This document shows positions 18,191 through 29,850 of a DNA stretch of 64,000 nucleotides, in pieces. The notes beneath the pieces were generated by a model, which was given only the letters and a program-made list of their open reading frames with translations, had not been told where the DNA came from and did not search any database. The DNA is taken from positions 1 through 64,000 of the forward strand of contig CAVWJJ010000003.1 of the NCBI GenBank assembly GCA_963755395.1. Reading direction: 5' to 3'. Positions within the stretch are counted from its first letter, which is position 1; each line of letters opens with the position of its first letter. Made by a program: the position numbers and the translations under genes. Source of the DNA: DAHVFK01 sp963755395. Lineage in GTDB: Bacteria > Pseudomonadota > Gammaproteobacteria > Burkholderiales > SG8-39.

Positions 18191-18835
18191 CTAGCGGTCG
18201 CGGTGGCGGTCGTTGCCCTGCTCGTGCGCGCCTGCGCGGCCGCGCTCTTCGTAGTGCTGCCGCGTTTCGGCCTCGCGCGGCCGGTAGCGGTAGTTGCTGG
18301 ACTCGAGCTCGCGCCGCTGCTCTTCGGCGCGCGGATAGCGCTCGCCCGAGTACTTGCGCTGGTAGCGCGGCAGCGGCGCGGCACTCGGCACGGCATGGCG
18401 GTCCCAGTGGTCCCAGCCTTGCCGCCGGGCGTCCCAATCGCGGCCCCAGTGCTCGCCCCAGCGGGGCGGCGCGTCGCGGTGCCAGCCGTGGAAGTACGCA
18501 GGAGGGTGGCGGTAGTAGCGCACCGGGATGCGCAGGATGTAGAGCGGCACCGAGTACGGATCGACCAGGCTCCACGGGCCGTTGTACCAGGAGCTGACGT
18601 ACCAGTGGTCGTTCTGGAACACCCAGTACGCGCCGTCGTAGAAGAAATAATTCGCCTGCAGCCCCGGCGCGTAGTACACGGGGTAGCCCGGCACGCGCGC
18701 CAGGCGCGGGTAGACCGGCACGTTGATCCCGATGCTCAGGCCGGGAGAGCCGAACCCGATGCCGACGCTCACCTGGGCGGCGGCCGGCGTGGCCGCGCCG
18801 AGGAGCACCCATAACACTACGATCATGGAGCGCAT
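18191..18835 (-). CDS. Tyr/Trp-rich exported protein of unknown function (paralogue A)
   Basis: A 214-residue secreted protein. The start at 18835 has AGGAGG seven bases upstream and gives a clean signal peptide ending PAAA. The mature part begins VSVGIGFGSPGLSIGINVP, then a Tyr/Trp-rich region (YFFYDGAYWVFQNDHWYVSS), a Trp-rich stretch (RWGEHWGRDWD) and a very charged, Arg/Glu-rich tail that looks disordered. A paralogue with the same layout lies at 28894-29682. I do not recognise a named domain. The first half may be a small beta-rich outer-membrane-associated fold, and the tail may bind an anionic surface. Confidence 0.8.
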   Translation of the reverse strand: MRSMIVVLWVLLGAATPAAAQVSVGIGFGSPGLSIGINVPVYPRLARVPGYPVYYAPGLQANYFFYDGAYWVFQNDHWYVSSWYNGPWSLVDPYSVPLYILRIPVRYYRHPPAYFHGWHRDAPPRWGEHWGRDWDARRQGWDHWDRHAVPSAAPLPRYQRKYSGERYPRAEEQRRELESSNYRYRPREAETRQHYEERGRAGAHEQGNDRHRDR

Positions 18836-18930
18836 GTCGCGTCCTCCTATCGTTTGCCTCTCCGCAAAGCTACCTGCCCGCGCGGTGCGCGGCAAGCCTG
18901 TCGCCGCGCGGCGACAGGAGAGACGGCGCG

Positions 18931-19611
18931 TCAGTGAAATTCGGCATTTACCGGGCCGAGCGGCTCGAAGCGCGCCTCCACGACGTCGCCGCAATGCAGG
19001 TCGTACTGCCGGGTGAACGAGCCCGACATGACGCGCGTGCCCGGCTCGAGGCGGCGGCCGAACCCGGCCAGCTTGTTGGCGAGCCACGCGATGGAGGCGA
19101 TCGGCGTGCCCAGCACCTCGGCGCCCAGCGCGCGTTCCTGCAGCACACCGTTGATCCAGAGTTCGAGGGTCACCTCGGCCAGGTCGAGCGCGCCGAGCGG
19201 CAGCGCGGCGCCCGTCAAGTAGGCCTTCTGCTGAGCGTTGTCGGCCAGGCTCAGCGCCAGATCGGCGCCGAACTCGCCGCGCTTCTCGATGATCTCCAGC
19301 GCAGGAGCGACGTGCGACACGGCGGCGCGGGCCTGCTCGAGTGTCACGCCGGGACCCGCCAGCGGCGCGCCCAGAGTGAGGCACAGCTCGTTCTCGAACC
19401 CCGGGCGGATCAGCGCGGAAAAATCGAAGGTGGTGCCGGATGGCCGATGCCCGCTCAGGAGCAGGAAGCCGAACACCGGCTCGTACACGCCCTGCTGCGC
19501 CTGCATCGCGCGCGCGGTCAGGCCCACCTTCCAGCCGGCCTGGCGCTCTCCCGCGCGCTCGCAGCGCGCGAGCAGCTCGAGCTGGGCCCGGTAGGCCTCA
19601 TCCAGCGTCAT
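18931..19611 (-). CDS. 2-keto-4-pentenoate hydratase/fumarylacetoacetate hydrolase-type protein (MhpD-like)
   Basis: A 226-residue protein of the 2-oxopent-4-enoate hydratase group. GWKVGLTARAMQAQQG near the N-terminus, the ENELCLTLG metal-binding region and the LANKLAGFGRRLEPG segment are typical; these enzymes add water to 2-hydroxy-2,4-dienoates in meta-cleavage pathways, or decarboxylate 4-oxalocrotonate. Its ATG overlaps the stop of the MaoC gene (ATGA). No ring-cleavage dioxygenase is present in the window. Hydratase and decarboxylase relatives cannot be told apart here. Confidence 0.85.
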   Translation of the reverse strand: MTLDEAYRAQLELLARCERAGERQAGWKVGLTARAMQAQQGVYEPVFGFLLLSGHRPSGTTFDFSALIRPGFENELCLTLGAPLAGPGVTLEQARAAVSHVAPALEIIEKRGEFGADLALSLADNAQQKAYLTGAALPLGALDLAEVTLELWINGVLQERALGAEVLGTPIASIAWLANKLAGFGRRLEPGTRVMSGSFTRQYDLHCGDVVEARFEPLGPVNAEFH

Positions 19612-20093
19612 GGCGCGGGACGCTTTCGCAGCAGGTAGCGCTGGCTGCCCTCGAGCACGAGCGCGTTCTTCTGGTTGTGCACCGTGGCGCGCATCACGAG
19701 CACGCCGGTCGTGCGCTGGGGAATGAGCTCGGCGACTTCGAGCTGCGGATAGAGGGTGTCGCCGGCGTAGACCGGATCGATGAACCTCGCGCTGCACTCG
19801 AGCATCGCGACCAGCGAGTCGGCCACTAGGTGGGGGAAGACGCCCGCGCCGGCCGCGGTCTGGATCATGACCTGCATGCCGTGCGCCAGCATGCCGGGAT
19901 GGCCACGGCGGCGGCAATACTCCTGGTCGTAGTGGATCGGGTCGTTGTCGCCGGAGGCGAGCTGGAAGGCGCCGAACAGGGCGTCGGTCTGGGTGCGCGA
20001 CGGGATCCAGAAGCGCTCGCCAAGGGCGAAGTCGTCGAACCAGCGCGTGGCGGCGAAGCGGTGGTCCATGGCGGCGTCGAAGTCCTGCGGCAT
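19608..20093 (-). CDS. MaoC-like hot-dog dehydratase
   Basis: A 161-residue hot-dog protein of the (R)-enoyl-CoA hydratase/MaoC family. The hydratase motif is present as SGDNDPIHYDQEY followed by HPGMLAHGM, with the expected Asp and His. The gene starts four bases after the stop of the glucan synthase gene and overlaps the hydratase gene downstream by four bases, so the three are co-transcribed. The pairing with a 2-oxopentenoate hydratase suggests breakdown of an unsaturated CoA ester or acid, but why these follow a glucan synthase gene is unclear. Confidence 0.85.
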   Translation of the reverse strand: MPQDFDAAMDHRFAATRWFDDFALGERFWIPSRTQTDALFGAFQLASGDNDPIHYDQEYCRRRGHPGMLAHGMQVMIQTAAGAGVFPHLVADSLVAMLECSARFIDPVYAGDTLYPQLEVAELIPQRTTGVLVMRATVHNQKNALVLEGSQRYLLRKRPAP

Positions 20094-20097
20094 GTCG

Positions 20098-23000
20098 CTA
20101 TGCTAGCGCGAGCTGCTCGGCGGCGCGTACGCTCACCTCGACGAAGTGCTCGCGGCGATCGTCGAGCAGGAGAATCGCCCCGTCCTGCCGCTCGACGCCG
20201 TCCACCGTGACGCGCATCTCGTCGCGCGTTCGCGCGACGGCGATGTGATACACGGTCTCACGATAGCGGTAGTGGATCTTGAACGTCTGCCAATCCGCGG
20301 GCAGGCAGGGCTCGATGCGCAGCTTGTCCACCTCGAGCCTCAGGCCCAGCAGCGATTCGACGATCAGCCGGTACATCCAGCCGGCCGAGCCGGTGTACCA
20401 GGTCCAGCCGCCGCGGCCCGGTGTGCGGCGCCAGCGCGTAGACGTCGGCGGCGACGACGTAGGGCTCCACTTTGTAGGTGGCGATGGCCTCCGGCGACGT
20501 TCGGCGTGGTTCACCGGGTTGATCATGGTCGGACAGCTCCCAGGCGCGCCGGCTGTCGCCCAGGGCCGCGAACGCCATCGCCGCCCAGATCGCCGCGTGC
20601 GTGTATTGCCCGCCGTTCTCCCGCACGCCCGGCACGTAGCCCTTGATGTAGCCGGGGTCCAGATCCGACTTGTCGAACGGCGGATCGAGCAGCTGGATGA
20701 GCGCGTCGCTCGCGGCGCACCAGGCGCTCGTCCACCGCCTCCATGGCCGTGCGCGCGCGCTGCGGCATCGCCCGCGCCGGACAGCACCGCCCAGCTCTGC
20801 GAGATGCGAATCGATCTGGCATTCGGCGTTGCTCGCCGAGCCCAGCGGCGTGCCGTCGTCGAAGTAGGCGCGGCGGTACCACTCGCCGTCCCAGCCGTGC
20901 TGCTCGAGGTTCTGGCGCAGCCGCGCGCCCTCGTGCCGCGCAGCGCTCGGCGAAGGCTGCGTCGCCGTGCGCGCGCGCCAGCGCGCGCGAACTCGCTCAG
21001 CACGTCGTAGAGGAAGAACCCCAGCCAGACGCTCTCGCCCTTGCCCTCGATCGCCCACCCGGTTCATGCCGTCGTTCCAGTCGCCGGAGCCGATCAGCGG
21101 CAGGCCGTGCGCGCCGAAGCGCAGGCCGTGCGCGATGGCGCGCACGCAGTGCTCGTACAGGCTGCCCGCCTCGGCGGAGCGGCCGGGCAGGTCGTAGTAG
21201 GAATCGTCCTCCGGGTTGACCGGACGGCCTTCGAGGAAGTGCACGGGTTCGTCCAGCACGCCGGTGTCGCCGGTGCCCGCCACGTAGCGGCACGCCGCCA
21301 GCGGCAGCCACAGGTAGTCGTCGGAGCAGTGCGTGCGCACGCCGCGGCCCGACGGCGGATGCCACCAGTGCTGGACGTCGCCTTCCCGGAACTGGCGGCT
21401 CGCGCACAGCAGCAGGTGCGCGCGCAGCAGCGCGGGCTCGGCGTGGACCAGCGCCATCGCGTCCTGCAACTGGTCGCGGAAGCCGAAGGCGCCGCCCGAC
21501 TGGTAGTAGCCGCTGCGCGCCCAGAGGCGGCACGCCAGGGTCTGGTACAGCAGCCAGCCGTTGGCCAGCACGTTGAGCGACGGGTCGGGCGTCTCCACCT
21601 GCACCGCGCCCAGGGTGTGGTTCCAGTACTGCCAGCACCGCTTCGAGCGCGCCGCGCGCGGCCGTCGGTGCCGCGGAAGCGCTGCACCAGCTTGCGCGGC
21701 TTCGTCGGCGTCGCGCCCCGCGCCGAGCCGGAAGACGATCTCGCGCTCCTGCCCGTCGGCCAGCTCGAAGCGCACCTGGATCGCGGCGCAGGGATCCAGG
21801 CCGGCGCCCACCTTGCCGGACAGATGCGCGCGCGCCATCGCGGCCGGATTGCTCAGCGTGCCGTTGCGGCCGAGGAATTCGGCGCGGTCGCCGCGTCACG
21901 CGTGCGCGACCGCGTCGTCCACGTCGAAGAAGGCGACCCGATCGGCGAACTCGGTGTTGTACGGGTTGCGCGCGAAGAGCGCGCCGCTGTCGGGTCGATC
22001 TCGGTGATCACATGCATGGCCGATTTCGGCCGCAGGTCGCCCAGCACCCATTCCACGTAGCCGGTGGCGGAGAGCCGGCGCGCCCGGCCCGAGTCGTTGC
22101 GCAGCTTCAGCACCGCGAACTTGACCGCGCGCGTCCATGGCCACGTAGACCCACAGTTCCGAGCGGATGCCGTCCTCGCGTGTGCTCGAAGACGCTGTAG
22201 CCGAAGCCGTGCCGGCTGACGTAGGGCGCCGCGCCGCGCGCTGGGCAGCGGCGTGGGCGACCAGAAGTGGCCGCTCTCCTCGTCGCGCAGGTAGAAGGCT
22301 TCGCCGCTCGCGTCGCTCACCGGGTCGTTGTGCCAGGGCGTGAGGCGGAACTCGTGGGCGTTCTCGCTCCAGGTGTAGGCGCGCCGCTCTCCGAGATGAC
22401 GCGTGCCGAATTCGGGATTCGCCAGCACGTTCACCCACGGCGCCGGCGTCACCTGGCCGGGCGCGGTGCGTGATGACGTATTCGCGCCCGTCCGGCGTGA
22501 ATCCGCCGAGCCCGTTGAACAGGATCAGATCGCGCTGCGGCAGTGCGGCGGCCGGCGGCATCGGCCGGTGCGGCGTCGGGTCGGCACGAGCCGCGGCACC
22601 CGCGCCTCCACCGGACCGCGACGGCTGACCTGTTCCGCCAGCGTTCCGCGGCTGTCGCTGATGATGGCGCGCGCGACCGTCTGGAACAGGATGCGGTCCT
22701 CCTCCGAAATCTGTTCCGCCGGCCGCACGAAGATGCCGCCCGGCCGGTCGATCACGCTGCGCCTCGGTGCCCGCGGCGATCAGGCCCATGATCTGGTCCT
22801 GCAGCCCTGCCGGTAACCGGCGTGGTCCTCGTTCCAGATCACCAGGTCCACCGCCAGCCCCTTCAGGCGCCAGTAGGCGTGGGCCTGGACAAGCTGGCGC
22901 ACCAGCTCGATATTGGCCGCGTCGCCGATCTGCAGCAGCACGATCGGCAGGTCGCCGGAGATGGCGTAGCCCCACAGCCCGGACTGCCCGCGGCGGTTCC

Positions 23001-26000
23001 TGCATCAGCACGCTGGCGTCGGCGCGCAAGCGCGGCGTTGGCGTAGATGACGGAGCTGGCCAGGCGCCCATAGAGTTGCGCGTCGGCCTCGCTGGCATTG
23101 ATCTGCCGCAGCACCACCTGGCTGTGGGTCCAGGCCAGGTCGAAGACGCGGTCGGCGAGACGCCGGTCCTGGTACTTCTCGACCAGGCTCACGGCCGCGT
23201 CGCGCGTCTCGCCGACGCCGGAGACCATGTCGATCGTCGCTGTCTCGTCCGGATCGAGCGTGATCGCGGCAGCGGATCGCGACGATCGGATCGAGCACCG
23301 AGCCCGCGGCTGCCGGAGAGCGGCCGCCCGGTCGCTCATCGCCGGGGCGCGGCGACGCTCCGTGCCGCGGCCGATGAAGCGCGCGCGGTCGGTCTCGTAG
23401 GACACCTCGCCGATGCCCGCCCCGTGCACCGCCATCAGGTGGAGCATCCAGGGCGGCTGCTCGTCCTGCGCGAGCGGGGCCGGCGCGTGCAGAGGATGGC
23501 GCGCCGCGTCGCGCATGATCTCGGTCTGCACGAAGAGATTGCTGAAGGCCGGATGAAGCGCGTCGGCGACCGGCGGTGCGAGCACCACCTCGGCGTAACT
23601 GGTGACCTCGATCGTCCCTGCGCTGTCGCGAACGGTTGGTGATGCGGACCCGGCGCAGCTCGATGTCGTCCTCCGGCGAAACGGCGATCTCGGTATGGGT
23701 GTCGATATGGCCGCCACCGTTCCGATGTCGCGGCGGCGAAACTCGGCCCGCCCCTCGGAGAAGATCGCTTCGTAGCTCTCCGGCGCTCGAGCGTCGGCTG
23801 ATAGCGCGGTCGACCAGAACGCCCCGCTGGCCACGTCGCGGATGTAGCAGAACGTGCCCCAGTTGTCGCAGGTGCCGTCTTCGCGCCAGCGCGTGACGGC
23901 GAGGTCCTTCCAGCGGCTGTAGCCGCCGCCCGCGTTGGTGACCATCACGTGGTAGCGGCCGTTCGACAGCAACTGCACTTCGGGTACCGGCGTGTCGGGG
24001 CTGCTGAACACCCGCATCGGCGTCTCCGCGGCGACCGCGGTCGTGCGCACTTCTGAGAGTTCAGCCGTGTGCGGGAACAACGCCGTGGCCTTGGGGATGC
24101 GCTCCTGGAGCAGCAGCATGGTCGCCTGGAACAGCGGCTCGGACTCGAAGCGCCGCTGCATCGGCCGGTCCAGCAGCATGTGGGCCAGAGCGAGCAAGCT
24201 CATGCCCTGGTGATGCGCCATGAACGAGCGCACCACCGCGCTCGACTGCCCGCGTCGCTGCGCGCGCCGGCGTGTAGTCGATCGCCTCGTAGAATCCGAA
24301 CTGTCCCGCAGAAGCCCTTCGGCCGCGAGTCGCTGCAGGTTCAGGCACGCCTCCTCGGGCGCGACCATCAGCGCGAGCGCCGAGGCATAGGGCGCGACGA
24401 CCAGGTCGTCGGCTAGCCCGCGCTTGAGCCCCAGGCCCGGCACGCCGAAGGCGCGGTACTGGTAGTTGAGGTGCGCGTCGACGGTGTTGTAGCCGGACTC
24501 CGACATGCCCCAGGGCACGCCGCGCTGGCTCCCGTACTCGATCTGTCGTGGCGACCGCCGCCTTGTAGGTCTGGTCGAGCAGCGTGTTGTCATAGGTCGG
24601 CATCACCAGCAGCGGCATCAGGTACTCGAACATCGAGCCGCTCCAGGACAGGAGGACCGGCTCGCCGCCGGCGCTGGTGAGCAGGCGCCCCAGGGCGAAC
24701 CAGCTCTCCTGCGGCAGTTGCCCTTGCGCGATCGCCACGAAACTGCACAGCCGCGCCTCCGAGGCCAGCAGGTCGTAGTAACTCGCGTCCGTCCGGCGCT
24801 CGCCGACGTTGTAGCCGATGGTCAGCAGGTGGCGCGACTTGTCGAACAGGAAGTCGTACTCCATGCGCGCCAGCTCGCCGCATTGCTGCGCCAGTCGTTC
24901 GATGGCCGCCATCCTGTCGCGGGCACGGGCGCTCGCTTGCGCGCTGTGCGGACACAGCGCCGCGTTCAGCGTCGCCAGCTGGCGCAGGGTCGGAATGGCG
25001 TCGAGCTCGCACGGGGTGAAGAACGCCAGCTCGTCCAGCGCCTCGCGGCATTGCCGGGTAAGCGCCTGTGCCCAGCCGCCGGGCTCGTCCGTCGCCGGCC
25101 GCTGCGCCGACGGCGTCGGCGGCCAGGCGCTCGAGGCGGTCCCGGGCCGCCGCGAGCGTCCTCGGCGGCGCAGCGCACGCGGACTCCAGTTCCTGGCGCA
25201 ATGGCGGCGCGTCCCCGAGCAGCCCGAGCGTGTCGCTCAAGCCATCGAACAGCCGCGCCGGCAGTATCGGGTCGTCGGCCAGCGCGAGCAGGCCCGCACG
25301 CAGGGTCAGCAGATGGCCGGCGAGGTTGCCGCTGTCCACTGTCGAGATGTACCGCGGCGGCAGCGGCTGCAGCGACTGCGTGTCGTACCAGTTGTAGAAG
25401 TGCCCCCGGTGCCGCTCCAACCCGTCCATCGTGCGCAGGGTGCTCGCCGTGCGCTCGATGAGCTGCCCGGCGGGAAGGTAGCCGAAGTCGTAGGCAGACA
25501 GATTCGCCAGCAGGGCCAGCCCGATGTTGGTCGGCGACGTGCGATGCGCGACCGCGGCGACGCGATACTCCTGATAGTTGTCGGGCGGCAGCCAGTGGTC
25601 TTCCGGGCCGACGAAGCTCTCGAAGAAGGCCCAGGTGCGACGCGCAAGTTTGCGCAGGAAGCGCACCTGCTCGAGCGTCAGGGTCGCCTTGCGGCGGGCG
25701 AGCGGACGGCTGATCCACCACGCGACGACGGGTGAGGCGAGCCACAGCAGCAGGATCGGCCCCGCCCATGTCAACGCCGCCGGTTTCGCCGCCGCCAGAT
25801 CGATCGCCACCGCGGCGGCGATCGCGGGGGCGGCCCACATCGAGCGCAAAGAGGCGGCGAGGTCGCTGCGGCCGCGCCTGGCCGGCTCGCGATCGCCCTC
25901 GCTCGAGGGATTCCATTCGAGCAGTCGTCTGCGTGTGACGAGCATGCGCCAGGCCGTGCGCGCGATGGCATCCGAGCTGTAGAACGCCTCGTACGGCAGA

Positions 26001-28738
26001 CAGGCGAACTCGAATGCGATCTGCACGAAGTGTCGCGAGGCAGAGTGTGCGACGGCTGCGAGGTGCTGCCGCAGCAGCACCTCGTCAGGCTTGCGCAACA
26101 GCTCGACGACCGAGGCGCACAAGGACGGTATGAGCATGATGCCGATCACCAGCGAGGTCCACAGCCAGGGTTGCGGCAGGACCGTCCATCCCAGCAGCAA
26201 CAGCAGCACTAGCGCCGCCGGAACAAGGCTGCGCCGCAGGTTATCGAACAACTTCCATTGCGACAGCCGCGAGAGCGGATTCTCGTGACGGCGCGCGTCC
26301 TCGCCCGGAACCCGCGCGGCAGCAGCCAGCCCGCGAGCTGCCAGTCGCCGCGAATCCAGCGCTGGCGCCGGCTCACGTCGGCGCCGTAGCGCGCCGGGTA
26401 GTCCTCGTACAACTGTACGTCGCTCAACAGCCCCGCTCGCGCGTAACAGCCCTCCAGCAGGTCGTGGCTGAGGATCCGGTTCTCGGGGAAGCGCCCACCG
26501 AGCGCCTGCTCGAACGCATCGACGTCGTAGATTCCCTTGCCGATGAACGAGCCTTCGCCGAACACGTCCTGGTAGACGTCGGAGACGGCGCGCGTGTACG
26601 GGTCGATGCCCGGCTCGCCGCCGTACAGGCGCGCATAGCGCGAGCGGTTCGTGCCCGGCAGGCTCACCGCCACGCGCGGCTGCAGGATGCCGTAGCCCTC
26701 GCACGACGCGCTGCTTCGCTTCGTCGTAGCGGGTGCGGTTCAGCGGGTGCGCCATGGCGCCGACGAGTTGCCGCGCCGCATCGCGCGGCAGCTGCGTATC
26801 GGTGTCCAGCGTGATCACGTACTTCACTTCGCACAGGACCGCGGTGTCGCCGACGACGAGTGAAAAGCGGTCCTCGGAGCCGCCGCGCAGCAGTGCGTTC
26901 AGGTCCGCAAGCTTGCCGCGCTTGCGCTCGTAGCCCATCCAGATCCGTTCCTGCGCGTTCCAGCGGCGCGGACGATGGAACAGGAAGAAGATGTCGTCCT
27001 TGCTTCGGCCCTCGCCGGCGCCGTATTTCGCGTTCAGCGCGTTCGATCCTCGCCCGCGCCAGTTGTACCAGCGGCCCGTCCTCGGGCAGCGATTCCCGCT
27101 GCGCGTCCTGAAGATCGGTCAACAGCCCGAAGTGCAGCCGTTCGTCGCGGTTCGCCAGGAACGGACCTCCAGCGCCTCGACCAGATCCTCGACGTTCTGC
27201 GCGCTCGAGAGCATGGTCGGGACCACCACCAGAGTGCGCGATTGCGCCGGGATGCCGGCGGAAAAGTCCAGTCTGCGGCAGCGCATGCGGCGTTACCAGC
27301 AGCGTCGCCAGCCAGTTCACCAGCGCCACCGCCAGCTGACTCGCGGCCAGCAGCGAGAGGATGCCGATCGACCGCCAGCAGCCAGCCGGGCACCCCGCCG
27401 GCATGCGCTCGCGCCAGCAGGCCCCCGGTGATGACCGCCGCGATCAGCGCGATGGCGCCGAGATACAGGAGCAACGGGAACCGGCCCGCCGTTCTGCGCA
27501 AGGCCTCGGAGCCGGATGGGCGAACCTGCGCCGCCTGCTCGAGCTCGCGCACGCCATGGTCGATCAGGTAGTAGCCGACGTGCCCTGCGCGACCGCCCGT
27601 CCCGCTTACCGCGGCGGCGCATGCCAGACGGATCGCCGTGCGCGCCACCTCGCCTTCGGACAGAGAGCTGCGCCTCGCCATCCTTTCAGATGGCGTGGCG
27701 GTAGCGATCGCGGCTGGCGAAATCCATCCTGCCGTAGACGTCACCCGGATCCTCGCGCAGCGTCTGCTCGACGACGCTCATGGTTTCGACGAACTCGCGC
27801 CAGTCCATCGCGCCCAGAAACCGCAGGCTGCCGATGCTGTTGCTGATGGAAACCTGATCGGCGGCCTGCTGCTGGTTCTCCGACTGGACCAACTGCTCGA
27901 TCGTGAGGCCCGATTCGGACAGTCGCTGCTCGATCCAGGTCAGCGGCAAGGCCAGGGCGGGGCCCCGGCCCTGCAGCCGGCGCGCGAGCTCCGCAACGAA
28001 CGCGCTGACCATCGGCGGATTCGAGCGCGCCATGTCCGCGATCACCAGGATCAGGCTCTTCGGATCCTTCTCGGCGGTTTCGGTCATCTGGTCCGCCCAG
28101 GCGCCGGCCAGGTTGCGCTCGGCCCGGCCGGCGGCGATGAGCACGCCGACCCGGCGCAGGTTCTCGATCAACGCCAACCGCAGCATGATGGGGATTGCCC
28201 ACAGCTCGCCCAGCCTGAGGGCGGTGACCGACTGGTAGGCCGCCACGAAGCGACCGAGGCCGTCCGTGTCCACCCGACCGTCGCCATGCGCGATGGTCTC
28301 CAGCGCGATGTCGTACACGCGCGGAAGCCCGGCCGACGGGCCCTGGGCCAGCCGAGGCAGTTCGCGGCTGTAACCCTTAGGCAGATGCCTCTTGGCCGTG
28401 CGGATCTGCTCTTCGATCAGATAGAAATTGTCGAGCAGCCATTCCCCGGCCGGCGTGATGCGGCGATTCTCCGTGACCGCCTCGGTCAGCAGGCTGCACA
28501 CGCCGACCAGGGCGCTTTCGTTCGCCGCCAGTCGCGCCAGCAGCCGGTCCGGGGCGCGCCCCGGCGCCAGCTTGTGCGACGCCGCAAGCGCCTTGCCGTG
28601 CAGCTCCATCTGGTCGGCGCTGAACAACTCGGCCCGCAGCGGTGGTTCGTCGTCTAGGTGGTTGCGCGGCAGAGCGCTCACGCGAAGTTGCGTCTTCAGC
28701 CGTCGCAAATATTCGACGAGCTTCGACACAGCGTTCAA
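20098..28738 (-). pseudogene. ndvB: Cyclic beta-1,2-glucan synthase (NdvB/ChvB type), multiply frameshifted
   Basis: A giant inner-membrane enzyme that makes periplasmic cyclic beta-1,2-glucan. From ATG 28738 the first 350 codons are intact (N-terminal domain starting MNAVSKLVEYLRRLKTQ). Then come membrane segments, the GT84 glycosyltransferase core with the DxD motif (VITLDTDTQLPRD) and RQRWIRGDWQ near 26370, more membrane helices, and a glucoamylase-like region (YNWYDTQSLQPLPPRYIST). The C-terminal part is a tandem GH94 phosphorylase-like domain, with GAFGFRDQLQDA, THCSDDYLWLP and the catalytic GSGDWNDGMNRVG. The span, about 2,880 codons, equals intact NdvB, but the frame changes at least a dozen times. 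All motifs survive, which argues for sequencing error over decay. The stop lies four bases before maoC. Confidence 0.85.
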
Positions 28739-28893
28739 TTCAGGAGGTCCATTTCAGAAGATGAAATCTCAACGACGCTCATCGCATCGAGCGAGGCGCC
28801 TCCTCCAACCACGCTTGGCGCTTCCCGGCCGGCTAGACAGAATTGCTCGACGCGTCGAGGAAGCTTCCCGCCTGAGGCTGGCCCGCGTGAGTG

Positions 28894-29682
28894 TCAGTTG
28901 CTGCGTCCACGGCCTTGCTGGTCATCTTGTTGGCGCTGGCGGCCTTGCTCCTGCCCTCGTTCCTGCGGCGCCGCCTTGCCTTGCGGAGCCTTTTCATGGC
29001 TCGACCTCGGCGCCTGCTGCTGGCGCTGGGCCGGCGCTTGCTGTGGTTGCTGCCTGGAGCCTCTCTCCTGAGGCGCCGGCGCTCTTTGGATGGCTCGCTC
29101 CTGGTAGTGCTGCCGCACTACGGGCTCACGCGGCTGGTAGCGGTAATTCCGGGTCTGAACCTCGCGCTGCTGCTGGTCCGCGCGGGGATAGCGATCGCCG
29201 GAATACTGCCGCTGGTAGCGTGGCAACGGCGCGGGCGCCGGGGCAGCCTTGCGGTCCCACTTGTTCCATCCGCTTCGACGCTGCTCCCAATCGTGGCCCC
29301 AGCGCTCGCCCCAGCGTGGCGGCTGATTAGACTTCCAGCCGTGAAAGTACGCGGGAGGGTCCCGGTAGTAGCGCACGGGGACGCGCAGGACGAACAGCGG
29401 CACGGCGTCCCGGTCCACGGCTGACCAGGGCCCGTTGTACCAGGTGCTCGCGTACCAGTTATCCCCCTCGTACACCCAGTACATGCCGTCGTAGAAGAAG
29501 AAGTTCGAATGCAGTCGCGGAGCGTAGTAGACGGGGTAGCCCGGCACCCGGACGAGTTGCGGGTACAGCGGCACGTTGATGCCGATGCTTACGCCGGGAA
29601 ACCCGATGCCGATGCTCACTTGCGCCAGCGCCGAGTTCACAGAGTAGAACAGCATCCCCAGTACAATCAGTGCGTAGCGCAT
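28894..29682 (-). CDS. Tyr/Trp-rich exported protein of unknown function (paralogue B)
   Basis: A 262-residue secreted protein, paralogous to the one at 18191-18835. The chosen start (29682) gives a signal peptide ending NSALA, preceded by GGAG. The mature protein begins VSIGIGFPGVSIGINVPLYP, then has the shared Tyr-rich segment (FFFYDGMYWVYEGDNWYAST) and Trp-rich segment (RWGERWGHDWE). The C-terminal 80 residues are Gln/Arg/Pro-rich, longer than in paralogue A and surely disordered. It lies upstream of the glucan synthase gene in the same direction with a 155-base gap, so the two paralogues bracket that operon. Function unknown. Confidence 0.8.
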   Translation of the reverse strand: MRYALIVLGMLFYSVNSALAQVSIGIGFPGVSIGINVPLYPQLVRVPGYPVYYAPRLHSNFFFYDGMYWVYEGDNWYASTWYNGPWSAVDRDAVPLFVLRVPVRYYRDPPAYFHGWKSNQPPRWGERWGHDWEQRRSGWNKWDRKAAPAPAPLPRYQRQYSGDRYPRADQQQREVQTRNYRYQPREPVVRQHYQERAIQRAPAPQERGSRQQPQQAPAQRQQQAPRSSHEKAPQGKAAPQERGQEQGRQRQQDDQQGRGRSN

Positions 29683-29833
29683 TTTCTGTTCTCCAACTGG
29701 AATTAACCTTATTGCGAGAGTATCCGACACCGCCCGGGAGATTCTGTTCGCTGCCGTACATTAGGCGGCCGGAGGTGGTGAAAGTGAAGGAGGATTTCAT
29801 CGCCGGCCACCCGGCCATCGAAGCACCGGGCTA

Positions 29834-29850
29834 TGTATAGAATCGAGCCA
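29834..29850 (+). promoter_or_regulatory. -10-like box directly before an acyl-CoA dehydrogenase start
   Basis: TATAGAAT at 29836-29843 is a good -10 match. Transcription would begin about six bases later, at or next to the A of the ATG at 29850. No Shine-Dalgarno sequence precedes the ATG. This suggests leaderless or near-leaderless mRNA, though I see no good -35. Confidence 0.35.

Noticed and set aside
20098..28738. Reading the many open frames here as separate glycosyltransferase, phosphorylase and hypothetical genes
   Set aside because: All fragments line up in order as one NdvB-type protein of the expected length, so they are pieces of one broken gene.
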